Notes under the pieces: model-generated
Database searches by the model: none
The model's input: the letters and a program-made list of their open reading frames with translations, nothing else
What the model was told of the DNA's origin: nothing
Translations under genes and position numbers: made by a program
Shown: one piece after another, positions 27,761 to 35,740 of the stretch
Position numbering within the stretch: position 1 is the first letter of the stretch
Layout: each line of letters begins with the position of its first letter
DNA from: Burkholderia pyrrocinia
GTDB taxonomy: Bacteria; Pseudomonadota; Gammaproteobacteria; Burkholderiales; Burkholderiaceae
Length of the DNA stretch: 64,000 nucleotides
NCBI RefSeq assembly: GCF_018417535.1
Contig: NZ_CP070977.1
Location: 1,178,001-1,242,000, forward strand
Direction of reading: 5' to 3'

Positions 27761-28769
27761 CGGTCCTCCGTTCGGTCGCCCGCGGGACCGTGTAACTCTG
27801 CGCCATTGCGACGACGACCTTGCGCGGCCCTTCGAACGGATCGCGCGCATGCGCGGTCAGCATGTTGTCGAGCATCAGCACGTCGCCCGTGCGCCACGGG
27901 AACACGATGCGCTGCTGGTCGAGCACGCCGCGAATCTGGGCGAGCGCATCGGCCTCGAGCGGTTCGCCGTCGCCGTAGTACACGTTGCGCGGCACGTTCT
28001 CGAGCCCGACCGCGTCGACGAGCGCTTCCTGCATGTCGTCGTCGAGCGCCGACAGGTGAAACAGGTTCGCCTGGTTGAACCACACGCGATCGCCGGTGCG
28101 CGGATGGCGCGCAACCGCCTGGCAGCGTTCGCGCGTGCGCAGCAGCAGTTCGCCGTCGTCGTCGGTGCGCCATGTGCATTCGATGCCGCGCGCCGCGCAC
28201 ATCCGCTCGACCTCGGCCGGCTCGTCGGTGCCGAACGACTGCTGCCACGGCAGGTCGAGGCCCTGTCCGAAATTGCGCACGTACAGCAGCTCGCGCCGCT
28301 CGAAGCGTGCGATGAGCGCCGGATCGAGCGCGCGGTACACGGCGCGGCTGTCCGCGATCGGCGTCGCGCCGCCCTTCGGCGCCGCGAGCGCGCAGTGGAA
28401 CCAGATCCGCAGCGGCCATTCGCGCGTATACGACTGCTCGTTGTGCAGCGGAATCGCGCGGTGCGGCGGGTATTCGGTCGACGTGTAAACGGCGCCTTCG
28501 ACCTGGCTGCGCGGCGTCGACGCGTATTCATAGCCGATCAGCGGATCGCCGAACGACGCCGCGAACTGCTGGAACGCATCGATCGACGGCACGTGAAAGC
28601 CCGTGAACAGCACGCCGCCCGCCCGTTCGAGCGTGTCGGCCGCGATCTCGCGCGCCAGCGGCGCGACGTCGTCGATCGACATGCCGTCGCTGCCGCGCGG
28701 CGACACGACGGTGGGCAGCCCCGGCTCGATACGCAGATCGTCGAGCGTCGGCAACGAAAGCAGGGTCAT
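27750..28769 (-). CDS. orbG: OrbG, TauD-type Fe(II)/2-oxoglutarate beta-hydroxylase
   Basis: A 339-residue dioxygenase of the TauD/SyrP family. The facial iron site is visible as His109-Asn-Glu111 (PLHNEQSY) and distal His307 (DNMLTAHARDPF), with Arg316 as the likely 2-oxoglutarate anchor. Ornibactin contains beta-hydroxyaspartate, so the enzyme most likely hydroxylates Asp, probably while bound to the OrbI module 2 carrier domain as in related siderophore systems. It begins 45 bases after orbH and overlaps orbC by 11 bases. Confidence 0.9.
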   Translation of the reverse strand: MTLLSLPTLDDLRIEPGLPTVVSPRGSDGMSIDDVAPLAREIAADTLERAGGVLFTGFHVPSIDAFQQFAASFGDPLIGYEYASTPRSQVEGAVYTSTEYPPHRAIPLHNEQSYTREWPLRIWFHCALAAPKGGATPIADSRAVYRALDPALIARFERRELLYVRNFGQGLDLPWQQSFGTDEPAEVERMCAARGIECTWRTDDDGELLLRTRERCQAVARHPRTGDRVWFNQANLFHLSALDDDMQEALVDAVGLENVPRNVYYGDGEPLEADALAQIRGVLDQQRIVFPWRTGDVLMLDNMLTAHARDPFEGPRKVVVAMAQSYTVPRATERRTDDA

Positions 28770-28814
28770 GCAACGTCCTCTTCAGGTGGCGCGCCGGAAA
28801 CGCGGCGCAGCGGG

Positions 28815-29048
28815 TCACGACGCGCGCTCGCCGTCCATTGCGCGGCGCAGGCTCGCGGGGCGCATGTCGGTCCAGACGGACTCGATGTGCGCGAGACAAT
28901 CGGCCTTCGGGCCGCGCACGCCGACCTCGCGCCAGCCGGCCGGCACGGGCCGGAACGTCGGCCAGATCGAATACTGTTCTTCGTCGTTGATGACGACCGT
29001 GTAAACGAGATCGTCGGTGTCGGCGGAAGGCGTCGTGGCTTGCGTCAT
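28815..29048 (-). CDS. orbH: OrbH, MbtH-like protein
   Basis: A 77-residue protein with the full MbtH pattern: [10 protein letters not shown] (residues 21-30) with Trp29, Trp39 after PAG, and Trp59 in ESVWTDMRP. MbtH-like proteins bind NRPS adenylation domains and help their folding or activity, here presumably those of OrbI and OrbJ. It is the first gene behind the OrbS-type promoter located at the end of orbS. Confidence 0.94.
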   Translation of the reverse strand: MTQATTPSADTDDLVYTVVINDEEQYSIWPTFRPVPAGWREVGVRGPKADCLAHIESVWTDMRPASLRRAMDGERAS

Positions 29049-29114
29049 GATCGGAAAAAAGCGGGAGACGGTTGAAGGATGCGAAGCGGCGGATTTCGCC
29101 GCGCCTGTCTGATA

Positions 29115-29139
29115 GACGATTGGCCGGCGCGATTTTTTA
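29115..29139 (-). promoter_or_regulatory. OrbS-type promoter of the orbH operon
   Basis: Minus-strand -35 TAAAAAA (29139-29133, in the context GGTAAAAAATC), 14-base spacer, -10 CGTC (29118-29115). Its first three bases are the TAA stop codon of orbS, so the end of the sigma-factor gene doubles as the start of the promoter it probably activates. It should drive orbH to orbB. Confidence 0.85.
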
Positions 29140-29805
29140 CCGGCGCTGCGCGCGGCCGCTCAGGAAGACCGGGCACGCGACGCCGCGATAGCACGCGTCG
29201 AGGCATTCGGCGCAGTGGCGCTCCGCGTCGCGCACCATGAAATGCACGAGCGTCTGCGACACGTTCAGTGCGCGCGCCGCGGTCTGCAGCGTCTCCTCGC
29301 GCAGCCGCACCATCTCGAATGCCGCGCGGCTGCGCGCCGGCAGGTCGTCGAGCGCGGCCCATACGCGCCGCAGCGTATCGCGCGTCATCAGCGCGGCTTC
29401 CGGCGTCGGCTCGGGCGACGGCACGTCGAAGCCGTCGTCCTCTTCCGTGTGATAGACGTTCTCGAGACTCTGCCGGCGGCACGCGTCGATCGACGCATTG
29501 CGCACCATCCGCGTCACGTACGCGACCGGCTGGCGCACCGCGTCCTGGTTCGGGAATTCGACGAGCTTCACGAAAACGTCGTGCACGACGTCCTCGGCGC
29601 GGCTCGCGCAGCCGACGAAGCCGCGCGCGACATTGACGAGCATCGCGCGATGCGAGATCAGCACGTCGAGCAGCGCGCCCTGCGCGTGGGGCGCCGCGGC
29701 ACGGCGCGCACGCGGCGCGGCGCGCGGCGGCAGGTCTGGATAACTGTCGAGGAACGGGTTCGCCGTTGCCGCCGCCGGTCGGTCGAGCACTTCCGCCATG
29801 GCCAT
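29137..29805 (-). CDS. orbS: OrbS, ECF iron-starvation sigma factor
   Basis: A 222-residue ECF sigma factor of the PvdS group. Region 2 is seen in [27 protein letters not shown], and region 4 in [40 protein letters not shown]. Beyond region 4 is a Cys-rich tail with Cys198, Cys201, Cys205 and Cys211. An N-terminal extension of about 50 residues precedes region 2. The start is ATG 29805 because a GGAG lies 7 bases upstream; ATG 29799 is the alternative. No anti-sigma gene is adjacent, and regulation appears to be through a Fur-type site in its promoter. Confidence 0.93.
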   Translation of the reverse strand: MAMAEVLDRPAAATANPFLDSYPDLPPRAAPRARRAAAPHAQGALLDVLISHRAMLVNVARGFVGCASRAEDVVHDVFVKLVEFPNQDAVRQPVAYVTRMVRNASIDACRRQSLENVYHTEEDDGFDVPSPEPTPEAALMTRDTLRRVWAALDDLPARSRAAFEMVRLREETLQTAARALNVSQTLVHFMVRDAERHCAECLDACYRGVACPVFLSGRAQRR

Positions 29806-29836
29806 CGATCTGCTCCGTCAAATTTCGAGATAGCTC

Positions 29837-29865
29837 AATTTAACGTAAACGCAAATCATTCTCAA
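29837..29865 (-). promoter_or_regulatory. sigma70-type promoter of orbS
   Basis: On the minus strand, -35 TTGAGA (29865-29860), a 17-base spacer, and -10 TAAATT (29842-29837). The -35 lies inside the Fur-box-like sequence, as expected for iron repression. Confidence 0.7.
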
Positions 29866-29869
29866 TACG
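29851..29869. promoter_or_regulatory. Fur-box-like operator of orbS
   Basis: Read on the minus strand, CGTATTGAGAATGATTTGC agrees by eye with the 19-base Fur consensus at about 12 positions, including the central TTGAGAATGATT run. It covers the -35 of the orbS promoter. Known ornibactin loci have Fur control of orbS. Confidence 0.7.
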
Positions 29870-30204
29870 ATTACCGAATGACCCTTTCCGCTGTCAGGAT
29901 TTGTCTGAACAATGACCGGAATCGTTGTTTGAGCGGCGGGGTACGCATCGTCGATCGCAGCGTGCGGCGAGCTTTCGGTCCGAAAGGGCCGGACCGACGT
30001 GTGACATGAACCGCTGGCGACGGCGTGACCGATGCCCGGCGCGGCACGCGCAGATATCGGCCGGCGCGCGGTTTGCGTGGCGCCGGCACGATCTTTCACG
30101 CGCCTGACGAAGCGCCTGCGGTTGTCATTTGCGGTAGCAACTTCTTACTACGTGAAATTTTGGGGGCTCGTACGATCGAGCTGCTGTTTCCAAGGGAGAA
30201 AACC
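29870..30204 (+). other. intergenic region between orbS promoter and the small lipoprotein gene
   Basis: No convincing gene is seen here. A possible plus-strand promoter, TTGTCA (30122-30127) with a 17-base spacer and TTACTA (30145-30150), would serve the downstream lipoprotein gene. A frame that extends the lipoprotein upstream to 30025 is rejected because a good ribosome site and signal peptide sit at 30205. Confidence 0.4.
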
Positions 30205-30468
30205 ATGAAATCCATCGTGTTATCCGCTGTCATGGTTGGCGCGCTGTCGAGCGTGATGCTGACCGGATGCGTCGCCTACCCGGGCCCGGCTCAAGTTACG
30301 ATCGGCTGGCATGGCGATCGTTACTGGGACGGAAATCGGTACTGGGAGCGCCACGACTGGGAAGCGCAGCACCCCCGTGGGTATGACGACCGCCGCGACG
30401 ATCGCCGTAACGACCATCGGGACGACCGGCGCGACGACCGGCGCGACGATCAGCGGCCGCAGTGGTAA
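30205..30468 (+). CDS. small predicted lipoprotein with Asp/Arg repeat tail
   Basis: An 87-residue protein beginning MKSIVLSAVMVGALSS, with lipobox MLTGC placing the lipidated Cys at residue 22. The middle is rich in Trp/Tyr (HGDRYWDGNRYWERHDW) and the last third is six four-residue units of the DDRR type. A GGGAG ribosome site lies 7 bases before ATG 30205. I do not recognise a named family. It is followed 48 bases later by another small exported protein, probably in one transcript ending at the palindromic terminator. The charged repeat and proximity to an iron locus could suggest ion binding, but nothing in the sequence proves it. Confidence 0.75.
   Translation: MKSIVLSAVMVGALSSVMLTGCVAYPGPAQVTIGWHGDRYWDGNRYWERHDWEAQHPRGYDDRRDDRRNDHRDDRRDDRRDDQRPQW
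30385..30456 (+). repeat. six 12-base tandem units encoding DDRR-type repeats
   Basis: Twenty-four codons form six tandem 12-base units with core GACGACCGGCGC and small changes (GAT, CGT, CAT, CAG). Two adjacent units are identical. They lie at the 3' end of the lipoprotein gene and could vary in number between strains. Confidence 0.8.
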
Positions 30469-30516
30469 TGCCTTTCCTCTTTCCGTGATCCGCTCATCAA
30501 CGACAAGGACTTCAAC

Positions 30517-30654
30517 ATGAAAACGCTACTGAAATCGCTCGCCGTCGCGGCCGTCGCCGCCGCCATGCTCGTGCCGGCCATCGCCGAAGCGCATCAGCAC
30601 CGCGAGTGCCGCTTCGATCATCACCATCACAAGGTGTGTCGCTGGGTGCGGTAA
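30517..30654 (+). CDS. 45-residue His/Cys-containing exported peptide
   Basis: The translation begins MKTLLKSLAVAAVAAAMLVPAIAEA, a clear signal peptide, followed by a mature part of about 20 residues (HQHRECRFDHHHHKVCRWVR). That part has six His and two Cys that could form a disulfide around the His run. The start has an ACAAGGA ribosome site about 9 bases upstream. I know similar His-rich small secreted proteins in Burkholderia but cannot name a function; metal binding in the periplasm is an inference. A strong terminator follows within 25 bases. Confidence 0.7.
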   Translation: MKTLLKSLAVAAVAAAMLVPAIAEAHQHRECRFDHHHHKVCRWVR

Positions 30655-30674
30655 GCCACGCGCAGCAGATGCGG

Positions 30675-30703
30675 AAAAGCGCCGGCATGCCGGCGCTTTT
30701 TTT
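30675..30703. terminator. palindromic, probably bidirectional terminator
   Basis: Bases 30675-30700 form a perfect palindrome with half-site AAAAGCGCCGGCA, followed on the plus strand by a T-run (30697-30703). On the minus strand the A-run gives a shorter T-run. It lies between the convergent small-protein genes and the first fimbrial operon. Confidence 0.9.
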
Positions 30704-30743
30704 CGTGGCTCGCGTGCGGGGCCGTCAGCCGCACCCGCTCACA

Positions 30744-31769
30744 TCAATAGATAAACAACCGAATCGTCGCCGTGCCGTTGAACGGCCCGATCTTCGGTGG
30801 CCCGAACGCCTTCAGCACCGCATCGAGCGTCACGCTCTGGAGGTTCACGTTGCCCGGCATCTGCGCGAGAACGAACTGCTGGTTGAACGGGATCGCCGTG
30901 CCGTTCCGATCCTCGATGCCGATACCGAAATTGCTCTTCGGATCGGGCACGAGCAGCCCGTTCTGCACGGTCTGCGATGTTTCGAAATAGCCGTCCACGC
31001 GCACCGGCACGCTGCACTGCTTGGTCAGCGCGAGGCTGAACGACTTGCGCGGCACCGCGGGCGAAAAACCGTTGCCCGTCGCCTGGACCTGGCCGAACTT
31101 CACGATGCCCGGTTCCGGCGTGACCTTCACGTCAATCATGCACGGCGTCGGCTTGAGATTCTGCAAACCGCTCAGCTTGTAGCGGAAACTTCCCTTGCTG
31201 TTCAGTCCGCGCTCGCCGTCGAACTGGAACACCGCGTAGATATCCGACGGTGGCCTCACCCACGCGCCCCTTTTGCGCACGACCACCTGATAGGTGATGT
31301 TGATGGGCCACTTGTCGCACAGCCCGGCATCGACCTGTCGATCGTTCAGCTTGCAGATTTCCACATAGCGGTTCGTTCCGATGCCGTTGCCCGGCTGGCT
31401 GCTACGTCCGTAGTAGTCGGTACCCTCGAAGCGAATGCCGATTTCGAGCCCCCATGCAGCGGGATTCTGTCGTTCCGGGTTCGCGTAGAAGTAGACCTGC
31501 TCGCGGAAGTTCTGCAAGCCGCCGATGTCCTTGTAGCAATAGCCGGTCGTCGTGCGCGGCGGCGACACCCAGATCACGTATCCGTCCTGTGCGTCGGTCG
31601 GATATGACGCGACATTGCCGATCGATTCGGTCAGCGACATGCCACCGTTGTCCGCGATACATTTCAGCGCCCACGCCGGCTGCGCCAGTGCAACGAACAG
31701 CGCGAGCACGCACCACCTGAGCCAAGCGGGCAGCCGCGACGCGATTGCGTTTCGTCGCGCCCCGCTCAT
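30744..31769 (-). CDS. fimbrial tip adhesin/minor subunit (cluster 1)
   Basis: A 341-residue exported protein. The signal peptide ends ALAQPAWA, and mature sequence starts LKCIADNGG. The N-terminal part (about residues 35-190) contains several Cys and many aromatic residues and could be the receptor-binding domain. From about residue 195 it looks like a pilin domain (PTPCMIDVKVTPEPGIVKFGQ, Cys-containing, ending GTATIRLFIY with a penultimate aromatic/aliphatic pattern). This two-domain form is typical of FimH-like tip adhesins. It is the last gene of the operon, with its ATG overlapping the chaperone stop by 4 bases. Confidence 0.8.
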   Translation of the reverse strand: MSGARRNAIASRLPAWLRWCVLALFVALAQPAWALKCIADNGGMSLTESIGNVASYPTDAQDGYVIWVSPPRTTTGYCYKDIGGLQNFREQVYFYANPERQNPAAWGLEIGIRFEGTDYYGRSSQPGNGIGTNRYVEICKLNDRQVDAGLCDKWPINITYQVVVRKRGAWVRPPSDIYAVFQFDGERGLNSKGSFRYKLSGLQNLKPTPCMIDVKVTPEPGIVKFGQVQATGNGFSPAVPRKSFSLALTKQCSVPVRVDGYFETSQTVQNGLLVPDPKSNFGIGIEDRNGTAIPFNQQFVLAQMPGNVNLQSVTLDAVLKAFGPPKIGPFNGTATIRLFIY

Positions 31770-32512
31770 TTCTTCACGCTCTTGCAAGCACCCGCGTCGC
31801 ACGCATACTCGACCGCCACCTGGCCACCGAAGTCGTCGATATGCGTGACGAACAGCGTCGACGGCGTCGCGGCCTTGAACGGCACGTCGGCCGTGCTCAT
31901 CGGGCTCACCATCACCGGCTCCAGCGGCACCGGGGTCTTCTGCGCGCCCGAGCTCACGTCGACGACCGTCACGTGATACGGCGTCGGGTTGTCGAACACC
32001 AGCTTGTGCGCGGCCGCGTCGACACGCAGCGTCATCGGCAGCGTCCAGTCCTCGTCGCGCGCGGGCTGCACGGCCTTCGGCCGGTAGAACAGCTTCATCT
32101 GCGTATGCAGCGCGATCTGCAGCGTGTTCGGCGTGTCGGTCTTCGGCGGCACTTCGCGGATGTTCAGGTAGAACACCGTCTCGCGATCGGCCGGCAGTTC
32201 GGTGCCCGGCAGCTTCGCGATCCGCAGCACGTTGCGCTCGTTCGCCTCGATGCGCTGCAGCGGCGGCACGACCATCAGCGGCGACGTAATCTTGTTGCCC
32301 TTCGCGTCCTCGAGCCACGACTGCACGAGATACGGATACGTCGTGCTCTTGTTGGTGATCGTGACGATCGCGGCCTGTTCGCCTTCGTTGAAGATCACGC
32401 GCGTGCGGTCCGGCACGATCGCCGCATGCGCGGCGCCCGCGAGCAGCGCGCCGGCGGTTGCGAACACGCATGACGCGCGGCGCAGGAAGGAAAGGGAAAA
32501 AGAGTTTTTCAT
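31766..32512 (-). CDS. periplasmic fimbrial chaperone (PapD family, cluster 1)
   Basis: A 248-residue PapD-like chaperone with a signal peptide (cleavage around AGAAHA). The first beta-strand region follows (AIVPDRTRVIFNEGEQAAIVTITN), then SWLEDAKGNK, the family stretch FYLNIREVPPKTD and QIALHTQMKLFYRPK. It would hold pilin subunits in the periplasm by donor-strand complementation and bring them to the usher. It starts 16 bases after the usher and overlaps the adhesin by 4 bases. Confidence 0.93.
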   Translation of the reverse strand: MKNSFSLSFLRRASCVFATAGALLAGAAHAAIVPDRTRVIFNEGEQAAIVTITNKSTTYPYLVQSWLEDAKGNKITSPLMVVPPLQRIEANERNVLRIAKLPGTELPADRETVFYLNIREVPPKTDTPNTLQIALHTQMKLFYRPKAVQPARDEDWTLPMTLRVDAAAHKLVFDNPTPYHVTVVDVSSGAQKTPVPLEPVMVSPMSTADVPFKAATPSTLFVTHIDDFGGQVAVEYACDAGACKSVKK

Positions 32513-32528
32513 CGCAGGATCCGTGGAT

Positions 32529-35015
32529 TCATCGTTCGACCCGCGCGGCCGCTGCGTGCGACTCGCCGGGCGTCTGGCACGTCACGGGAATCGGCGTGCC
32601 TTCGAGTTGGAGCTGGTTCGGCAGCGCATCGACCGTGCAGAGCGTGCGTTCGCCCGCGCGCACCGCGAGCGACGACTTCGGCTGAACCTGCGTCAGGAAC
32701 GCCGCACCGCTCTCGCCGACGATGCCGAGTTCCTTGCCGTTTGCCGCGTCCTGCACCGACGCACCGAACGGCAGCGGCTTGCCGGCCGGGTCGGTCAGCG
32801 TCAGGTACAGGTTGCTGCCGCGCGCGGCGGTGAACTTCACGAAGCCGATCGCGCCGTCGGTCAGCACCATGCGCTGGATCGGGTTCGACACCTGCACTTC
32901 GAGCGGCAGCTTCTCGACGTTGACGGTCGCGTCGTACACGTTGTACGGCGAGATGCCGTCGAGTACCGCATAGCCGCGCGAATCGGTATGCGTGAGCGTG
33001 CCGGACAGCGGCACGTCGCGCACGCCGTCGGTCGACACCAGCAGCCGCGTATCGCCCGCGTTGCCGTTCGCATGCGCGGACACGCCGTGCTGCGTCGCGA
33101 CGAACGAGCCGTCGACTTCGAGCGACGCGGCCGCATACGCATTGGCGAGCGTCGACGCCTGCGCCGTGAGCTGGTACGCCGACGTGCGCTGGCGGAAGCT
33201 CGCGTTCGCCGACGCGCGGCCGTCGGTCGCGCCCGCATTGACCTGGTAGGTGCGGCCGTCCGGATCGTCGTAGATATAACCCGCGTTCACGCTCGTGCTG
33301 CCGCTGCCCGTCGTCAGGTTCGACGTGACGGTGTGGCGGCCGCCGATCGGCAGCGTCGCGGTAACCGAGAACTGGTTGCCGCTCGCGCCCGCGCTCTGCG
33401 TGCGAAATGCCGACACGCTGACGTTCAGGTTGCGCAGCGTGCCGATCGAGAACGCGCGCGTCAGCGTGAGACCGACGCGCTGCTCGGACGAACGCGCCCA
33501 GTAGGTCGTCTGGTCGTACGAGAAATAGGTCGATGTGTCGCCGAAGCGCTTCGACATCGTGGCCGAGTAGCGTTGCTTGCTGTTGGCGAGGCCGTACGCG
33601 GTCGGGTCGCCCGTGAACTGCGCGAAGTTCGTGTATTCGCGCTCCGAAAAACGGTAACCGAAGAAGCGCACATCGGCGTCGAGCACGTCGAAGTGCTTCG
33701 AATAGTTGACGCGATACGAGTTGCCGTTGCGCGTCGCGCCGTTCCACCACAGGCGCGCCCGCGCATGCGTGACGTCGGCCGACAGCGCGCCGAAGGTGCC
33801 GAAATCGCGGCCGACGCCGAGCGCGATCGACGTATAGCCCGACGCGGCGATGAAACCGCCGTATACGGTGAAGTCCAGCGGCAGGCCGTACGCGGCTTCG
33901 CCGAAGCCGAAGAACGGCGTGATGCCGGCGCCGCCGAACCGGCGCGGCTTGCCGACGGCGGCCTTGTAGCGCAATTGCCCGGTGCGCGCGAGGAACGGCA
34001 CGGCGGCCGTCGTCACCTGGAAGCGCTGCACGCTGCCGTCTTCTTCTTCGACGGCCACGTCGAGCGTGCCCTGCACGCTCGTGTTGATGTTCTGCAGCGC
34101 GAACGCGCCCGGCGACACGCGTGTCACGTACAGCACGCGGCCGGCCTGCGACACGGTCACGGTCGCGTTGGTGCGCGCGACGCCCGAGATCAGCGGCGCA
34201 TAGCCGCGCAGCGAAGGCGGCAGCATGCGGTCGTCGCTGCGCATCGACGCGCCCGTCAGCGCGAACGTGTCGAAAATGTCGGAGCTCAGGTAGTCGTCGC
34301 CGAATGTCACCGTCGACTGGATCGACGGCAGCGCGCGAAATGCGTAAAGCCGGCTGAAGCGGAACGTGCGGTCCGCGTACGCCGTGTTGCCCACGTTCGA
34401 CTGCGCCTGGTAGTCGCCGCGAAAGCGCCATGCATCCCAGTTCGCGCCGATCGTCCCGTAGGCCTGGATCGAATTCGTCTGCCCGCCGCCCGCACCGAAG
34501 TTGCGATTGGTGTTCGCGATCACGCGATAGTCGAGCATCGCGCCGGGGATCCCTTCGGACCAGCGCTCCGGCGGCAGGTAGGTCGAATCGCTGAATTCGA
34601 GCGCGGCCTGCGGAATCGTGATCTTGAGCCGCCCGTCGCTCTTCAGGTAACGCACGGTCGCCCCCTCGATCGCGCCGAGGTCGACGCAGCGTCCACCCTG
34701 GAAGCGTGGCAGGTCCTTCGCGAGCGACGGCTTCAGCCCGAACTGCGCGACCAGCTCCGGCCGCAGGCACGGCTTGCCCGCGCCGGACGCGTCGACCGCG
34801 ATGAACTCGATGGCCTGCAGCCCGTAGAACAGGTCGTTGACCTGCACATCGAGCATGTACTCGCCCGGCAGCGTGAAGTCGGCCTGCGAGAACTGCGACA
34901 GGTCGACATTGCTCGTCCCGTCGATGTCGAGGAACGACGAATTGAATTCCGTCGCATGGCTCTGGCTGCCGACGACCAGCACGGAGACGCAAAGGAAGGA
35001 ATGTCTGATTCGCAC
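32529..35015 (-). CDS. outer-membrane fimbrial usher (PapC/FimD family, cluster 1)
   Basis: An 828-residue usher. It has an N-terminal signal peptide (RIRHSFLCVSVLVVGSQSHA), the chaperone-binding N-domain (EFNSSFLDIDG, DLSQFSQADFTLPGEY), a beta-barrel with plug (SDDRMLPPSLRGYAPLISGVA) and C-terminal domains with PFGASV and GTPIPVTCQ. It forms the secretion pore for the cluster 1 pilus. The only possible start is GTG 35015, because an in-frame TAG lies two codons upstream and no Met is near. It follows the pilin by 89 bases containing a purine-rich, hairpin-forming spacer. Confidence 0.94.
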   Translation of the reverse strand: MRIRHSFLCVSVLVVGSQSHATEFNSSFLDIDGTSNVDLSQFSQADFTLPGEYMLDVQVNDLFYGLQAIEFIAVDASGAGKPCLRPELVAQFGLKPSLAKDLPRFQGGRCVDLGAIEGATVRYLKSDGRLKITIPQAALEFSDSTYLPPERWSEGIPGAMLDYRVIANTNRNFGAGGGQTNSIQAYGTIGANWDAWRFRGDYQAQSNVGNTAYADRTFRFSRLYAFRALPSIQSTVTFGDDYLSSDIFDTFALTGASMRSDDRMLPPSLRGYAPLISGVARTNATVTVSQAGRVLYVTRVSPGAFALQNINTSVQGTLDVAVEEEDGSVQRFQVTTAAVPFLARTGQLRYKAAVGKPRRFGGAGITPFFGFGEAAYGLPLDFTVYGGFIAASGYTSIALGVGRDFGTFGALSADVTHARARLWWNGATRNGNSYRVNYSKHFDVLDADVRFFGYRFSEREYTNFAQFTGDPTAYGLANSKQRYSATMSKRFGDTSTYFSYDQTTYWARSSEQRVGLTLTRAFSIGTLRNLNVSVSAFRTQSAGASGNQFSVTATLPIGGRHTVTSNLTTGSGSTSVNAGYIYDDPDGRTYQVNAGATDGRASANASFRQRTSAYQLTAQASTLANAYAAASLEVDGSFVATQHGVSAHANGNAGDTRLLVSTDGVRDVPLSGTLTHTDSRGYAVLDGISPYNVYDATVNVEKLPLEVQVSNPIQRMVLTDGAIGFVKFTAARGSNLYLTLTDPAGKPLPFGASVQDAANGKELGIVGESGAAFLTQVQPKSSLAVRAGERTLCTVDALPNQLQLEGTPIPVTCQTPGESHAAAARVER

Positions 35016-35064
35016 GCGGCGCTACCGGAAGTCCGAGGAGAAGGAAACGGGGAGGAAAGAAGAA

Positions 35065-35093
35065 GGAGGAAGGGATGCACGCCCCCCTCCTCC
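35065..35093 (-). other. hairpin-forming spacer between pilin and usher genes
   Basis: GGAGGAAGGG (35065-35074) can pair imperfectly with CCCCTCCTCC (35084-35093) right after the pilin stop. It sits beside a long purine-only tract (about 35033-35074, plus strand). Such stems often protect pilin mRNA or lower usher expression; this is inference. Confidence 0.4.
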
Positions 35094-35104
35094 GATACGG
35101 ACGC

Positions 35105-35617
35105 TTACTGGTAGCGGACCGTGAAGTTCGCGACGCCGTCGGCGGTACCCGGCGTCACGCCGGCTGCCGTCGCTTCGTAGCGTGCCGCGAATCGCACGAC
35201 GTTGTCGCCGTTCGACAGCATGGTCGCCGCAGCTTGCTCGACGCCGTTGTCGAGGTCTTCACCCGACGCGCTCTGCAGGCGGATGCCGACGTTGGTCGCA
35301 GAGCCGATCGTGGCGATCAGCTTCGGCTGCGCTGCGTTCGACGTGCCCGTGAACGTGAACAGTGCCTTGTTCGAGATGCTGGTGTCGCAGTCGGTCAGCT
35401 TGATGTCGAAGGGAACCGAGCGGGACTTGTCGCCGGCTTGCTTGAACGTGTGGGTCGGCACCTTGCCGAGGTGCACGGTCTGGTTATCCGAATTCGAATC
35501 GATACCGCATGCGCCCGCGACGATCTCGCCGGTGAAGTTGATCGTGCCGGTGCCTGCTGCGAAGGCCGAGGTCGACAGGGCCGCGAGTGCGACAGCGGTC
35601 AGGAGGGATTTCTTCAT
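35105..35617 (-). CDS. major fimbrial subunit, type 1 pilin family (cluster 1)
   Basis: A 170-residue FimA-like pilin. The signal peptide MKKSLLTAVALAALSTSAFA is followed by the subunit motif GTINFTGEIVAGACGID, the Cys pair (GACG and LTDCDT) and a C-terminal strand ending NFTVRYQ with the conserved penultimate Tyr. Subunits would polymerise through the cluster 1 usher. The start is ATG 35617 with AGGAGGG-like ribosome site upstream; an open frame 27 codons longer is not supported. It is first in its operon, behind a long AT-rich spacer. Confidence 0.93.
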   Translation of the reverse strand: MKKSLLTAVALAALSTSAFAAGTGTINFTGEIVAGACGIDSNSDNQTVHLGKVPTHTFKQAGDKSRSVPFDIKLTDCDTSISNKALFTFTGTSNAAQPKLIATIGSATNVGIRLQSASGEDLDNGVEQAAATMLSNGDNVVRFAARYEATAAGVTPGTADGVANFTVRYQ

Positions 35618-35740
35618 GACGTTTCCGTGAGAATTGCAAAGGGAATGGACGACGTGGCGGATACAAAAGGCAGCGTGTGGTTGGCTCCCGTCCGTCACGA
35701 GGCGGCATTATCGAGATAATCTTGAAAGAATTCTGTAAAT

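Noticed and set aside
30025..30204. Upstream extension of the small lipoprotein gene
   Set aside because: The extension is Arg/Gly-rich and would bury the signal peptide and lipobox; a good GGGAG site lies before ATG 30205.
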